NCBI GenBank assembly: GCA_045546555.1
Contig: JAZQCY010000127.1
Location: forward strand, 1 to 19,160
Direction of reading: 5' to 3'
DNA length: 19,160 bases
Source of the DNA: UMGS172 sp045546555
GTDB lineage: Bacteria > Bacillota > Clostridia > Oscillospirales > Acutalibacteraceae
The notes below the pieces were generated by a model. It worked only from the letters and a program-made list of their open reading frames with translations, was not told the origin of the DNA and did no database searches. The translations under genes and the position numbers were made by a program. Shown piece by piece: positions 5,723 to 13,492 of this stretch (within the stretch, counting starts at the first letter, position 1; each line of letters begins with the position of its first letter).

Positions 5723-7129
5723 ATGAACATGAAAAAAATACTTGCTATACTTATGATTGCTGTTTTGTGCCTGCTTGCCACGGCTTGCGGCGGTTCGACC
5801 GACACAGGCAGTGAGGCTCCGCCCTCGGCTCCTGCAGGCAGTGACACTGCCGACACCTCGTCCGAGACCGAGTCAAAGTCTGCCGCCGATGCGACCCTTA
5901 CCGTTAAGGTCAAAAAAGGCGAGATCGAAAAGTTCAAGTCCGACCGTCCTTATGATAAAAACAAAGAGGATATTTCGCTTATGCTTATAGTTGGTCAGTC
6001 CAACTTCACCACGGGTGTCGGTTTTTCTTCCGAATACGGTGGAGTTCTCAACGGTAAGATTCAGAACTTCTCCGAGGTTCCGGTTGTACCCGAAAAAGGC
6101 ACCTGCTATTCGAGCGGCGGTCGCAAGGCTATAACCTCTCTTTCGGCCGACTGTGATATGAGCAAGCTTTGTGACGAAGCCAACCTGACCAATACCTTGG
6201 GCGGTGTTACACCGTCGTTCGGCATCAAGTGGCACGAGCTGACCGGCACCAAGGTCGTATTTGTGCAGTGTGCTGTAGGTGCTGTCGGTGTTCACGAATG
6301 GACCCCCAACCCCAACGATTATATCTGCGAATGTAACGAGAACGCAGCCCTTTACCAACAGGCAGTCAATGCTTATAAAGCCTCATTTGACGCTTTGAGC
6401 AAGGATTACAACATTGTTTACGCAGGCTATCTGTGGAACCAGGGTGAACACGAGGAAGTCTTCGGCAAACCCGGTTGCGCAAGCACCGTTTCAAGCGATG
6501 CCTCATACTATGCCGCATACAAGAGCATGCACGACGGCTTTATGGCTGAGCTTGGTCTTGACTTCGGCGGCATTTCGGTAGTCCGTGCCGACAAAGCAGG
6601 CGGCACCGCCCAAGGCAGTATGAGCCTTACCACCGCACGTAACGCACAGTACAAGCTCTGCAACGATATCGATAATCTGTTTATGGTTTCCACCATCAGC
6701 GAGACCTGTGCCGCATCGGCTCCGTTGGATATGGATAAGACCAACACCATCCACTATTCGCAGGCCACCTTCAACAAGATGGGTGCCGACTGTGCCGTGA
6801 ATCTTTATAACTGCCTCGGCCTTGCCGCCAACAACGTTGAGTTTGGCGGTATCGAGGTATATTCCTCTGCAGGAGTGAAGCTGATCGGCTTTGACAAGGA
6901 CGGCAAGACTGCCGATGAAGTTGTCATTCCCAAGGGACGCTTGACCGACCACATTCTGGCCAAGAATGCTGTGCTTGGTACCAATTATCGGATAAACGGA
7001 TTTGAGTTTAAGGCCGCCGACGGTACCGATTTGTCGTATTTTGTCGATGAGTACGGTGCATTTGATTGGACCTCTATCACCGCACAGAAGGCCGTTAAGT
7101 CGGTTGAAATCAAGTGTGTTATCGAGTAA
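5723..7129 (+). CDS. Lipoprotein with SASA/SGNH-type carbohydrate esterase domain
   Basis: 468 residues. The ATG at 5723 has GGGAG nine bases upstream; a second ATG two codons later is poorly spaced. The signal peptide ends in ATAC with Cys22 as the lipidation site, followed by a Ser/Thr/Ala/Pro/Glu linker (about 23-58). The main domain (about 85-360) carries the three blocks of the sialate O-acetylesterase / acetylxylan esterase family. These are GQSN (91-94, nucleophile Ser93), WNQGEHE (238-244), and a late TIHYSQ containing His344. It should remove acetyl groups from surface or dietary polysaccharides outside the cell; whether it acts on xylan, sialic acid or another glycan cannot be told. 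The last 100 residues (about 370-468) form a beta-rich tail without a family I can name. The gene has its own promoter and a strong terminator. Confidence 0.82.
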   Translation: MNMKKILAILMIAVLCLLATACGGSTDTGSEAPPSAPAGSDTADTSSETESKSAADATLTVKVKKGEIEKFKSDRPYDKNKEDISLMLIVGQSNFTTGVGFSSEYGGVLNGKIQNFSEVPVVPEKGTCYSSGGRKAITSLSADCDMSKLCDEANLTNTLGGVTPSFGIKWHELTGTKVVFVQCAVGAVGVHEWTPNPNDYICECNENAALYQQAVNAYKASFDALSKDYNIVYAGYLWNQGEHEEVFGKPGCASTVSSDASYYAAYKSMHDGFMAELGLDFGGISVVRADKAGGTAQGSMSLTTARNAQYKLCNDIDNLFMVSTISETCAASAPLDMDKTNTIHYSQATFNKMGADCAVNLYNCLGLAANNVEFGGIEVYSSAGVKLIGFDKDGKTADEVVIPKGRLTDHILAKNAVLGTNYRINGFEFKAADGTDLSYFVDEYGAFDWTSITAQKAVKSVEIKCVIE

Positions 7130-7158
7130 TAACCGCAGGTAAAACCCAATAAAAGCAT

Positions 7159-7193
7159 AAGCCCCCGACCTGTTAAGGGTCGGGTGCTTTTTT
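7159..7193 (+). terminator. Rho-independent terminator of the esterase gene
   Basis: CCCGACC (7164-7170) pairs with GGTCGGG (7178-7184). The stem extends by AAGC/GCTT with one mismatch, the loop is TGTTAAG, and six T follow (7188-7193). Confidence 0.85.
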
Positions 7194-7259
7194 GTGCAGG
7201 CGGAGAAAATACGGCGCCGAAAATAATTGTTAAATTTTTGTCAAATTTTAAATTACCTA

Positions 7260-7288
7260 TTGCAATTTGAAAAAATATCGTGTATAAT
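7260..7288 (+). promoter_or_regulatory. Promoter of the Crp-regulator/ABC importer operon
   Basis: TTGCAA (7260-7265), 17-bp spacer, perfect TATAAT (7283-7288). The -35 belongs to ACCTATTGCAA, shared with the yitT promoter. The 60 bp upstream are A/T-rich. The predicted start near 7295 falls on the dyad at 7295-7318. Confidence 0.75.
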
Positions 7289-7294
7289 ATGCAT

Positions 7295-7318
7295 AAAGTG
7301 TTCCAAATGATACACTTT
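7295..7318. promoter_or_regulatory. 24-bp dyad operator candidate for the Crp-type regulator
   Basis: AAAGTGT (7295-7301) and ACACTTT (7312-7318) are perfect 7-bp inverted arms with a 10-bp spacer. The centre-to-centre arm spacing suits a Crp/Fnr dimer. It covers the predicted +1 to +24 region, a position expected for autorepression rather than activation. The regulator assignment is inference from adjacency. Confidence 0.55.
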
Positions 7319-7329
7319 TGAGGTGAAAT

Positions 7330-7929
7330 ATGGATTGTTTTCTTTTTTCAAAACTCAACGAAACCGATAAAAACGAAGCCTTGCGGCTGATGGGCGAACC
7401 GACTAAGGTGCCCAAAAACGGCGAGCTTTATAAAGTCGGATTTGTCGGCATCCTGCTTTCGGGCAGTGCAAAAGTCTGCCGCACGGGTGACACGGGCAAC
7501 GCCGTGACCGTCCGTGTGATACACGCAGGTGAGGTTTTCGGTGCGGCAAGCGTTTTCGGCGAATGGAAGGAAGGTAAAAGCAACATCATTGCAAGGTCGG
7601 ATTGCTCGGTGGTCTATGCCTCGGAGGAGACCTTGAAGGGGATTTTCGAAAAATTCCCCACCGTTGCCGTCAACTACATTTCCTTTTTATCCGACCGCAT
7701 AAGGTTTTTAAACCGACGCATAGATGCCTTTTCGGCAGGAAGCGCCGTTCAAAAGCTGTACGAATACCTTGTGTCGCAGGCCGTTGACGGCGTTGTGACG
7801 CTCGATTTCGGACTTGCCGAGCTATCACGCAGACTTAAAATGGGTCGTTCAAGCCTTTACCGAAGCCTTGAGTTTTTGGAGCAGAACGGACTTTTGGAAA
7901 GAGATAAGCACACCTTCAACCTCAAATAA
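7330..7929 (+). CDS. Crp/Fnr-family transcriptional regulator
   Basis: 199 residues, slightly short for the family (about 210-240). GAGGTG lies four bases before the ATG. The cyclic-nucleotide-binding-like beta-roll covers about 1-105, the dimer helix about 108-131, and the C-terminal winged helix about 160-192 with the helix-turn-helix LAELSRRLKMGRSSLYRSL. In the phosphate-binding cassette the E. coli-type GEL and RS pattern is changed: VFGAAS lacks the Glu and the basic position is Lys. Cyclic AMP binding is therefore not supported. Only three cysteines are present, so an Fnr-type iron-sulphur cluster is also unlikely. The ligand is unknown. It is the first gene of an operon with an ABC importer (21 bp to the next gene) and probably controls it in response to the imported compound or a metabolic cue. 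Confidence 0.85.
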   Translation: MDCFLFSKLNETDKNEALRLMGEPTKVPKNGELYKVGFVGILLSGSAKVCRTGDTGNAVTVRVIHAGEVFGAASVFGEWKEGKSNIIARSDCSVVYASEETLKGIFEKFPTVAVNYISFLSDRIRFLNRRIDAFSAGSAVQKLYEYLVSQAVDGVVTLDFGLAELSRRLKMGRSSLYRSLEFLEQNGLLERDKHTFNLK

Positions 7930-7950
7930 TTTCCTTGGGAGGAATTTAAA

Positions 7951-8976
7951 ATGAAAAAAGTATTGAGTATTTTAAGTCTTGTGCTGGTATTGGTCTTGAC
8001 CCTTGGTCTTACCGCCTGCGGCGGTGACGCCGATACCGCATCCACCCCCTCGACCGATGCTTCGAGTGTTGTGGATACCTACACCCCCGTTGATATGACG
8101 GTTGCTTGCATGACCGGCCCCACCGGTGTCGGCATGGCCAAGCTGATGGCCGAGTCGGACGACGGCAAGACCGCCAACAACTACTCCTTCACCGTGGCAT
8201 CAGCCGCAACCGAGATCAACGCAAAGTTCTTGAAGGGCGAGATCAATATTGCCTCGGTTCCGACCAACGTTGCCGCAACACTTTACAATAAAACAGGCGG
8301 CAAGGTCAGAATGCTGGCCGTCAACACCTACGGTGTGCTGTCCATCCTCGAGAAGGGCGACACTATAAAGTCGGTTGCCGACCTTAAAGGCAAGACCGTT
8401 TACTCCACCGGCAAGGGTCAGAATCCCGAATATATCTTCAAGCACATTCTCCGTGAAAACGGCCTCGATCCCGAAAAGGATGTCACCATCAACTTTGTTT
8501 CGAGTGAGGAGCTTGTTGCCAAGCTGATCAGCGGAGAGGCCGAGATAGGCCTTGCTCCCGAGCCTGCCGCAACCACCGTTATGGTCAAAAATCAGAGCCT
8601 CAGAAGAGCCCTGAGCATCAACGATGAGTGGTCCAAGGTTTCCGATACCCAGCTTATGATGGGCTGTGTTATCGCACTTGATTCTTATGTTGCCGCCAAT
8701 CCTAAGGCCGTCGAAAAGTTCCTTGAGGAGTATTCCGCTTCCATTGAATTTGCCAAGACAAATATTGATGAGGCCGCCAAGCATTGTGCAACCTATAAGA
8801 TCACCGCATCCGAGGCCATTGCCAAAAAGGCCATCCCCACCTGCAACCTGTGCTACGTTACCGGCGAGGATATGAAGCAGAACGTAAACGGCTATCTCAA
8901 CGTTCTCTTCACCGCCGATCCTACATCTATCGGAGGAGCAAAACCCAACGATGATCTCTACTACATCGCAAAGTAA
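7951..8976 (+). CDS. NitT/TauT-type ABC transporter substrate-binding lipoprotein
   Basis: 341 residues with GGGAGG ahead of the ATG. The signal peptide ends in the lipobox LTAC with Cys23 lipidated, then comes a Thr/Ser/Asp linker. The mature part matches the SsuA/THI5-like fold. Key marks are an early VACMTGPTGVG strand-loop, ASVPTN at 101-106, and the family hallmark SVADLKGKTV with a following GLDPEKDV (about 141-178). It should bind a small organic anion or nitrogen/sulphur compound outside the membrane and hand it to the permease encoded next. Nitrate, taurine, alkanesulfonate and thiamine-precursor binders all share this fold, and no metabolic gene in the window reveals which applies. 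The last 26 bases overlap the permease gene, pointing to translational coupling. Confidence 0.88.
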   Translation: MKKVLSILSLVLVLVLTLGLTACGGDADTASTPSTDASSVVDTYTPVDMTVACMTGPTGVGMAKLMAESDDGKTANNYSFTVASAATEINAKFLKGEINIASVPTNVAATLYNKTGGKVRMLAVNTYGVLSILEKGDTIKSVADLKGKTVYSTGKGQNPEYIFKHILRENGLDPEKDVTINFVSSEELVAKLISGEAEIGLAPEPAATTVMVKNQSLRRALSINDEWSKVSDTQLMMGCVIALDSYVAANPKAVEKFLEEYSASIEFAKTNIDEAAKHCATYKITASEAIAKKAIPTCNLCYVTGEDMKQNVNGYLNVLFTADPTSIGGAKPNDDLYYIAK

Positions 8977-9754
8977 GTTCCGAAAAATACTGTTTAAGAC
9001 ATTAAAAATAATTGCCGTGACCGCCTTCTGGATACTTGTCTGGGAGGCTGTGTCCCGTTTTGTCGCAAGAGACAATGCAACAATGTATCTCTTGTTGCCA
9101 AGGCCCGTCACCGTGTTTGAGACCTGGCTTGACATTGCCTTTACCGCCGAATATCTTGAGGCGGTAGGCAGGACGTTGCTTCGGGTGTTCTGGGGCTTTT
9201 TGTTGGGCTGTGTGCTGGGTTTCGGCTTTGGCATTGCCACCCACACGGTAAGGGTGGTCGACATATTGCTGTCGCCCATGCTCAAGATGATACGTGCCGT
9301 ACCCGTTGTGGCCATAACCATTCTGTTTTTTGCACTTTTCAAAAGTGATGCACTGCCGACCTCGGTCGTGGTGCTGATGGTCACTCCGCTTGTTTGGCAA
9401 ACGGTGCACGACGGACTTTCGGCCCCCAACACCGAGCTTATGGAAATGGCAAAAATCTACCGATTAAGCGGCTTTAAGGTATTCACCCACATCAAGCTGC
9501 CGTCGATGCTGCCGTCACTTGTCACCGCCACCGTCAATGCTTTGGGTCTTGCGTGGAAATCGGGCATTGCCGCCGAGGTCATCTGTGAGCCAAACATAGG
9601 CCTTGGCACCATCCTCATCGAGGGCAAGGGTATGATCGATTTCAGCAGTGTTTATGCCGTTACCCTGACCGTGGTGATATTGAGCCTTATTATCGAGGTC
9701 TTGCTTAAATCCTTGAGCAAACGCTTCGTTGATTCGAGGAGGAATGACGCATGA
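8951..9754 (+). CDS. NitT/TauT-type ABC transporter permease
   Basis: 267 residues. The ATG at 8951 lies inside the end of the binding-protein gene, with GGAGGA about 13 bases upstream. No better start exists downstream. About six hydrophobic segments are visible (near 17-37, 77-98, 115-131, 136-152, 186-205 and 233-252). The cytoplasmic coupling loop of binding-protein-dependent permeases is clear at 165-184 (EMAKIYRLSGFKVFTHIKLP), with the central Gly at 174 and the closing LP. It forms the membrane channel of the importer, probably as a homodimer. The stop codon overlaps the ATPase start in an ATGA junction, typical of fixed-ratio expression. Confidence 0.9.
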   Translation: MISTTSQSKFRKILFKTLKIIAVTAFWILVWEAVSRFVARDNATMYLLLPRPVTVFETWLDIAFTAEYLEAVGRTLLRVFWGFLLGCVLGFGFGIATHTVRVVDILLSPMLKMIRAVPVVAITILFFALFKSDALPTSVVVLMVTPLVWQTVHDGLSAPNTELMEMAKIYRLSGFKVFTHIKLPSMLPSLVTATVNALGLAWKSGIAAEVICEPNIGLGTILIEGKGMIDFSSVYAVTLTVVILSLIIEVLLKSLSKRFVDSRRNDA

Positions 9755-10323
9755 TAGAGCTTAAAAATGTCAGCTTCTCATACGGCGACCGCCCAATTTT
9801 AGACAACTTCAGCTTAACGGTAAAGGACGGTCAATGCGTGTGCTTAAAAGGCCCTTCGGGATGCGGAAAGACCACCGTACTGCGGTTGGTTTTAGGACTT
9901 CTGACACCCGATTCGGGCACCGTTTCGGGCACCGAAAGGCCGTCGGTGGTGTTTCAGGAGGATAGGCTACTCAACGGTTTTTCCTTGAAGACCAACGTTT
10001 TGTTGCCGCCGTTGACCGATGAACAGCAGGCCAAGGCCATCGAACTTTTAAAGGAAGCAGGGCTTTATTTGGCCTTGGGCAAAAAGGTGCGGGCGCTTAG
10101 CGGCGGAATGAAACGCCGTGCGGCAATAGTCCGTGCCGTGGCCTTCCAAGGTGATGCTCTCATACTCGACGAGCCGTTCAACGGCATCGATCCCGAAAAC
10201 AAGCTGAAAATGGCCGAAATGATCAAACGTGAATTTTTGGACAAGGGCAAGCCCGTGCTTATGGTGTCGCACATAGACAGCGATGCCGAGCTTTTAAACG
10301 CAGAAATTTTCAACTTTTCGTAA
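9751..10323 (+). CDS. Short ABC transporter ATPase of the NitT/TauT-like importer
   Basis: 190 residues, against 240-270 for most SsuB/TauB ATPases. All catalytic motifs are present: Walker A GPSGCGKTT (34-42), Q-loop Gln69, signature LSGGM (116-120), Walker B ALILDE (136-141) and switch His174. It ends shortly after the H-loop and lacks the usual C-terminal extension, yet the gene is not broken: the stop is followed at once by a good terminator. It should power the permease encoded just upstream through ATP hydrolysis at the inner membrane face. The ribosome site is AGGAGG inside the end of the permease gene. Confidence 0.9.
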   Translation: MIELKNVSFSYGDRPILDNFSLTVKDGQCVCLKGPSGCGKTTVLRLVLGLLTPDSGTVSGTERPSVVFQEDRLLNGFSLKTNVLLPPLTDEQQAKAIELLKEAGLYLALGKKVRALSGGMKRRAAIVRAVAFQGDALILDEPFNGIDPENKLKMAEMIKREFLDKGKPVLMVSHIDSDAELLNAEIFNFS

Positions 10324-10334
10324 GTTTTCCTCAA

Positions 10335-10374
10335 AGCCAAACCGACCGTCATTTTGGCGGTCGGTTCGGCTTTT
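10335..10374 (+). terminator. Rho-independent terminator of the importer operon
   Basis: A 14-bp stem with one mismatch (10335-10348 with 10358-10371, core ACCGACCG / CGGTCGGT), a 9-nt loop and a T-tract (10371-10374). It lies 12 bp after the ATPase stop, marking the operon end. Confidence 0.85.
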
Positions 10375-10378
10375 GCGG

Positions 10379-10407
10379 TTGCATTTATTGAGCTTGTGTG
10401 CTATAAT
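10379..10407 (+). promoter_or_regulatory. Promoter of the MBL-fold hydrolase gene (extended -10)
   Basis: TATAAT (10402-10407) with TGC immediately before it, making a TGn extended -10. The -35 TTGCAT (10379-10384) is weak. It begins right after the terminator of the preceding operon. Confidence 0.65.
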
Positions 10408-10449
10408 TTTACAACAAAAGGAGCGTTTTAAAAGAAAGGGGTTGCTTTT

Positions 10450-11223
10450 ATGCCGTGCATTAAGGTTTTGGGCTCCTGCTCGGGCACCGAGCCTATGTCG
10501 GGGCGCCACCACACAAGCCTTGTTTTGAGTGCGGGCGACCGCAATTATATTTTTGATGCGGGCGAAAACTGCTCGCATACTGCCCACACCCAAGGCGTTG
10601 ACCTGTGCCGCACCCGTGCAATATTCATATCCCATCCGCATTACGACCACATCGGCGGTTTGATGGGGCTTTTCTGGAGCCTTAACAAGCTTAACAACCA
10701 TTGCAAAATCCCCGTTGCCGACGGTGAAATCAAGCTCTTTATCCCCGAAATTTCGGTTTGGGAGAACATTTATGAGGTCTTAAAGCGCACCGAGGGCGGC
10801 TTCAAGCACAATTTCGGCATCACGGTCGATAACCCGAAGCTCGGCACCTTTTATGAGGACGAAAACATCAGGGTGACGGCGTTTGAGTCGCACCATCTGC
10901 TGAAAAATGAGGACGGCGGCATCCGTTCCTTCTCCTATAAAATCGAAACCGAGGGCAAGGTCGCCGTTTTCTCGGGTGACGTTAAGGGTATGGAGGACAT
11001 TGAGCAAGCCGTTGGCGACGGATGCGACCTTCTGCTTTGCGAAACGGGTCACCACAAGGTCAAAACGGTATGCGATTTTGCCGAGGCTCACAACGTAAAA
11101 CAGCTCGTTTTTGTTCACCACGGACGTGAGATACTTGACGGCAAGCCCACCGTGAAAGAGGCGTTGGACAACTGCAAGATTCCCGTGATAATCTCCGACG
11201 ACGGAACGGAAATTGAATTTTAA
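10450..11223 (+). CDS. MBL-fold metallohydrolase (ribonuclease Z/phosphodiesterase-like)
   Basis: 257 residues with AAAGGGG nine bases before the ATG. The fold is metallo-beta-lactamase. The metal motif HPHYDH is at 62-67 (His62, His64, Asp66, His67), with a further ligand set at SHH (His148/149), FSGD (Asp177) and VHHG (His223/224). The N-terminal start with the GSCSGTEP turn resembles the RNase Z / PhnP / Lactamase_B_2 group more than glyoxalase II. It probably hydrolyses a phosphodiester or similar ester bond in the cytoplasm. No exosite of tRNase Z is recognised, so a tRNA-processing role is not claimed. The gene stands alone between two terminators. Confidence 0.85.
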   Translation: MPCIKVLGSCSGTEPMSGRHHTSLVLSAGDRNYIFDAGENCSHTAHTQGVDLCRTRAIFISHPHYDHIGGLMGLFWSLNKLNNHCKIPVADGEIKLFIPEISVWENIYEVLKRTEGGFKHNFGITVDNPKLGTFYEDENIRVTAFESHHLLKNEDGGIRSFSYKIETEGKVAVFSGDVKGMEDIEQAVGDGCDLLLCETGHHKVKTVCDFAEAHNVKQLVFVHHGREILDGKPTVKEALDNCKIPVIISDDGTEIEF

Positions 11224-11225
11224 TG

Positions 11226-11257
11226 AAAAAAGAGTCGATGAAAATCGACTCTTTTTT
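11226..11257. terminator. Bidirectional terminator between convergent genes
   Basis: A 14-bp perfect stem AAAAAAGAGTCGAT / ATCGACTCTTTTTT closes a GAAA tetraloop (11240-11243). T-runs are present on both strands. It starts 3 bp after the MBL hydrolase stop and ends 3 bp before the stop of the opposing phosphoesterase gene, so one hairpin serves both. Confidence 0.92.
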
Positions 11258-11259
11258 GC

Positions 11260-13437
11260 TTATTTTTCAAGATATATCGGGTTGGTGAAGAACAATGGCT
11301 TTGGCTCGGCTTCGTTTGACCACACCTCAACACGGACGGGACAGCAGTCATACTGCCCTCTTTCCACCGCAAACTCCCTTTCAAGGGAAGTGCTGTTGAC
11401 GGTGTGCTGCTCCAGAACCTCGCCTGCTCGGATAATTTTAACCATCACGGGCTCGGTTAGCTTGCTGAGCTTTATGCGCCCCAAAGCCTTACCGTCACAA
11501 GTCAATGTGTCACCGATAGTGGCATCACCGATGGCAAATTCCCACGTGGACTTCCATCTAACGGGGTTTCCGAAGCAGATCTTGCCCTTACGCATAGCTC
11601 TCTCAAGGGTCTCCTGCGTGCGGTCACGGGACAGTATCCAGCTTCCGAAATTGTTGCCGTCATACCAGCCGACCTTGGAGTTATGGCTGTCGCTGTCGCC
11701 GTAGCCGACCAGCTTTAAGCCACGGATGGCAAGCTCATCCCACACCCTTGTATGCTCCTCAATAGAAAAGCCGTAGCGACCCATTGGGAAGCCGACCTCG
11801 ATAAGCTGTGCGCCGCCGAAACGGGTCTCAAGACCAAGCTGAATTACCTTTTGAATGGCGGCTTCGTGTTCCTCGGGCGGTGTTTTCTTCAGCTCGCTGA
11901 ACATGTGGTTATACGAGAAGGTGGCGCCACGTGACTGCAGATATTTTGCACCCGTTTCGTCCGATTTCACGTAACCTGTTTTGCCGTAATCAACAACCGG
12001 CACGTGGGCCGAAAAACAGTTCTGATGATGACCGAATGACATCTCAAAGCCCGAGTTGATGACGATTTTATATTTAGGGCCTATAACCTTGCTCAAGGTC
12101 TTTTGGCGCTTTCTGACATCCTCGGCAACACATTTGCGGTCAAATTCAATGCTATCGACCAAAATGTCATCCGAAACGGCGGTCACCGTGATGTAAAGCA
12201 GGGCGTTATCGTGTCCGAAATCGGGATCAAAGCACAGCACATCATCCGAGATTTTAAAGGTATACACCCCATCCTCGGCACGACAGACCGACTTGAACCA
12301 GCCATCGTGTGTAACATTGCCAATGCCATAATAAAGGTGTTGCTGCTCAAGATCCTCGGGGCGCTGTGAAAGGGTAAAATCGACCAATATGTCGGAGTTT
12401 TTGGGTGCCGAAAATTTAAGTGTTACGGTAACATCGGCAAACAACGACACCTGATGCTTTTTGCCAACGCTTTTGAAGGTGGCGTTTTCTTTCCTTTTCA
12501 AGCAAAGTGAGTAGCCGTCACCGTTTGGCACACTCAAAGCAGGTGTACCGTCGTCACGGTACCAGCCTGCCTTGACATCGTCACGAACGGCATCGCCCTC
12601 GGCGGTCAGTCGGAAGTCCTCAATGCAGTTGGGGACACGGTTCATACGGTGGTCGTGCTCGGTTATGAAAATTACGTCGTAGCCAATCTCCTTGGCAACC
12701 TTGGCGTGTGAGCGCACGCTTGAAAAATCCTCAACACCTGCGTGCAGGTGCATCTGTGTAAGGAACCAACGCTCCTTGGGCGGAAGCTTCCATTGACGGT
12801 CATTTTCGGTTCTTACGATAATTCTATTGCCGTTTTCATCGGTCTCGATCTTATCATCAAACACCAACGGCTCAATGACGGGGATGCTTAAGTAACGCTT
12901 GGTAGCGCAATCGATGACCGTCCAGAAAAAGTTGCCGTTAAGGTAAACGGGTGCAACACCCGTGTCGTTGGGCGGATAATGCGGGTCAAACCTTGCGCTG
13001 TGACCGTAAAGAGCAAAGTCAACATCGCCTGCATCCACAAACGGATAATGGTCGATAAGAAGCCTTACTCCAAACAGCTCCAAAGCGGTGTAATTCTGCA
13101 AGACCTCAACGTTTTCCTCGCCCTCTAAAAGCACAAGGTCATCGTTGTTGCCGTGGGTAAAGGTGATGGGGCATTCGGCCGTTTTCAATATCCTCATAAG
13201 CTCTCGAAGTCCTGCCTCGTAATCCTTGCGATGTGCTTCAAGACGGCCGACCTTATACTCATCTGCACAGTCACCCGTGTGGATGATACGGTCGGGGCGC
13301 ACCGCCGCCAAAAGCTTCTGCAAAAACGGATACTGCCAAGTTGCCGTGTCCGAAATGTGCAGCAAAACGGGCCCTTTTGAATTGACAAGAAAGTCGGCTA
13401 TCTCTTTCCAATACCTTTCCTCAACAACAAAGTTCAT
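11260..13437 (-). CDS. Calcineurin-like phosphoesterase fused to a PHP-domain phosphoesterase
   Basis: 725 residues with GAGGTG before the ATG. The N-terminal part (about 20-190) resembles YfcE/MJ0936-type metallophosphoesterases: HISD (Asp30), TGDC (Asp56), HGNND (Asn97, Asp99), DHYP (His130) and YGHS (His146). The motif I His is missing (SDTA instead of DxH). The C-terminal part is a PHP domain: HLH (230-232), TEHDH (259-263), GFEMSFGHH (463-471), NHMF (His511), IEVGF (Glu547) and GDSDSH (580-585). About 190 residues of beta-rich sequence (270-455) are inserted between its second and third motifs. A beta tail (about 630-725) follows. Both halves are predicted metal-dependent phosphoesterases, cytoplasmic since no signal is seen. 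The substrate is unknown. The gene is monocistronic with its own promoter. Confidence 0.82.
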   Translation of the reverse strand: MNFVVEERYWKEIADFLVNSKGPVLLHISDTATWQYPFLQKLLAAVRPDRIIHTGDCADEYKVGRLEAHRKDYEAGLRELMRILKTAECPITFTHGNNDDLVLLEGEENVEVLQNYTALELFGVRLLIDHYPFVDAGDVDFALYGHSARFDPHYPPNDTGVAPVYLNGNFFWTVIDCATKRYLSIPVIEPLVFDDKIETDENGNRIIVRTENDRQWKLPPKERWFLTQMHLHAGVEDFSSVRSHAKVAKEIGYDVIFITEHDHRMNRVPNCIEDFRLTAEGDAVRDDVKAGWYRDDGTPALSVPNGDGYSLCLKRKENATFKSVGKKHQVSLFADVTVTLKFSAPKNSDILVDFTLSQRPEDLEQQHLYYGIGNVTHDGWFKSVCRAEDGVYTFKISDDVLCFDPDFGHDNALLYITVTAVSDDILVDSIEFDRKCVAEDVRKRQKTLSKVIGPKYKIVINSGFEMSFGHHQNCFSAHVPVVDYGKTGYVKSDETGAKYLQSRGATFSYNHMFSELKKTPPEEHEAAIQKVIQLGLETRFGGAQLIEVGFPMGRYGFSIEEHTRVWDELAIRGLKLVGYGDSDSHNSKVGWYDGNNFGSWILSRDRTQETLERAMRKGKICFGNPVRWKSTWEFAIGDATIGDTLTCDGKALGRIKLSKLTEPVMVKIIRAGEVLEQHTVNSTSLEREFAVERGQYDCCPVRVEVWSNEAEPKPLFFTNPIYLEK

Positions 13438-13463
13438 TTTATCACCTCAAAATTTCTATACAC

Positions 13464-13492
13464 AGTATACCACTTTTCACCAAGCGATTCAA
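13464..13492 (-). promoter_or_regulatory. Promoter of the phosphoesterase fusion gene
   Basis: Minus-strand TTGAAT (13487-13492), 17-bp spacer, TATACT (13464-13469). It is divergent from the SipW-operon promoter, with about 170 bp between the two -35 boxes. Confidence 0.7.

Noticed and set aside
8200..9432. Long minus-strand open frame (410 codons) opposite the binding protein and permease genes
   Set aside because: The plus strand has overlapping genes with signal peptide, ribosome sites and family motifs in this stretch. The minus frame shows no start signal and no recognisable family.
10450..11223. Naming the MBL hydrolase as tRNase Z (rnz)
   Set aside because: The metal motif fits, but the exosite arm of RNase Z is not recognisable and the gene has no RNA-processing neighbours.
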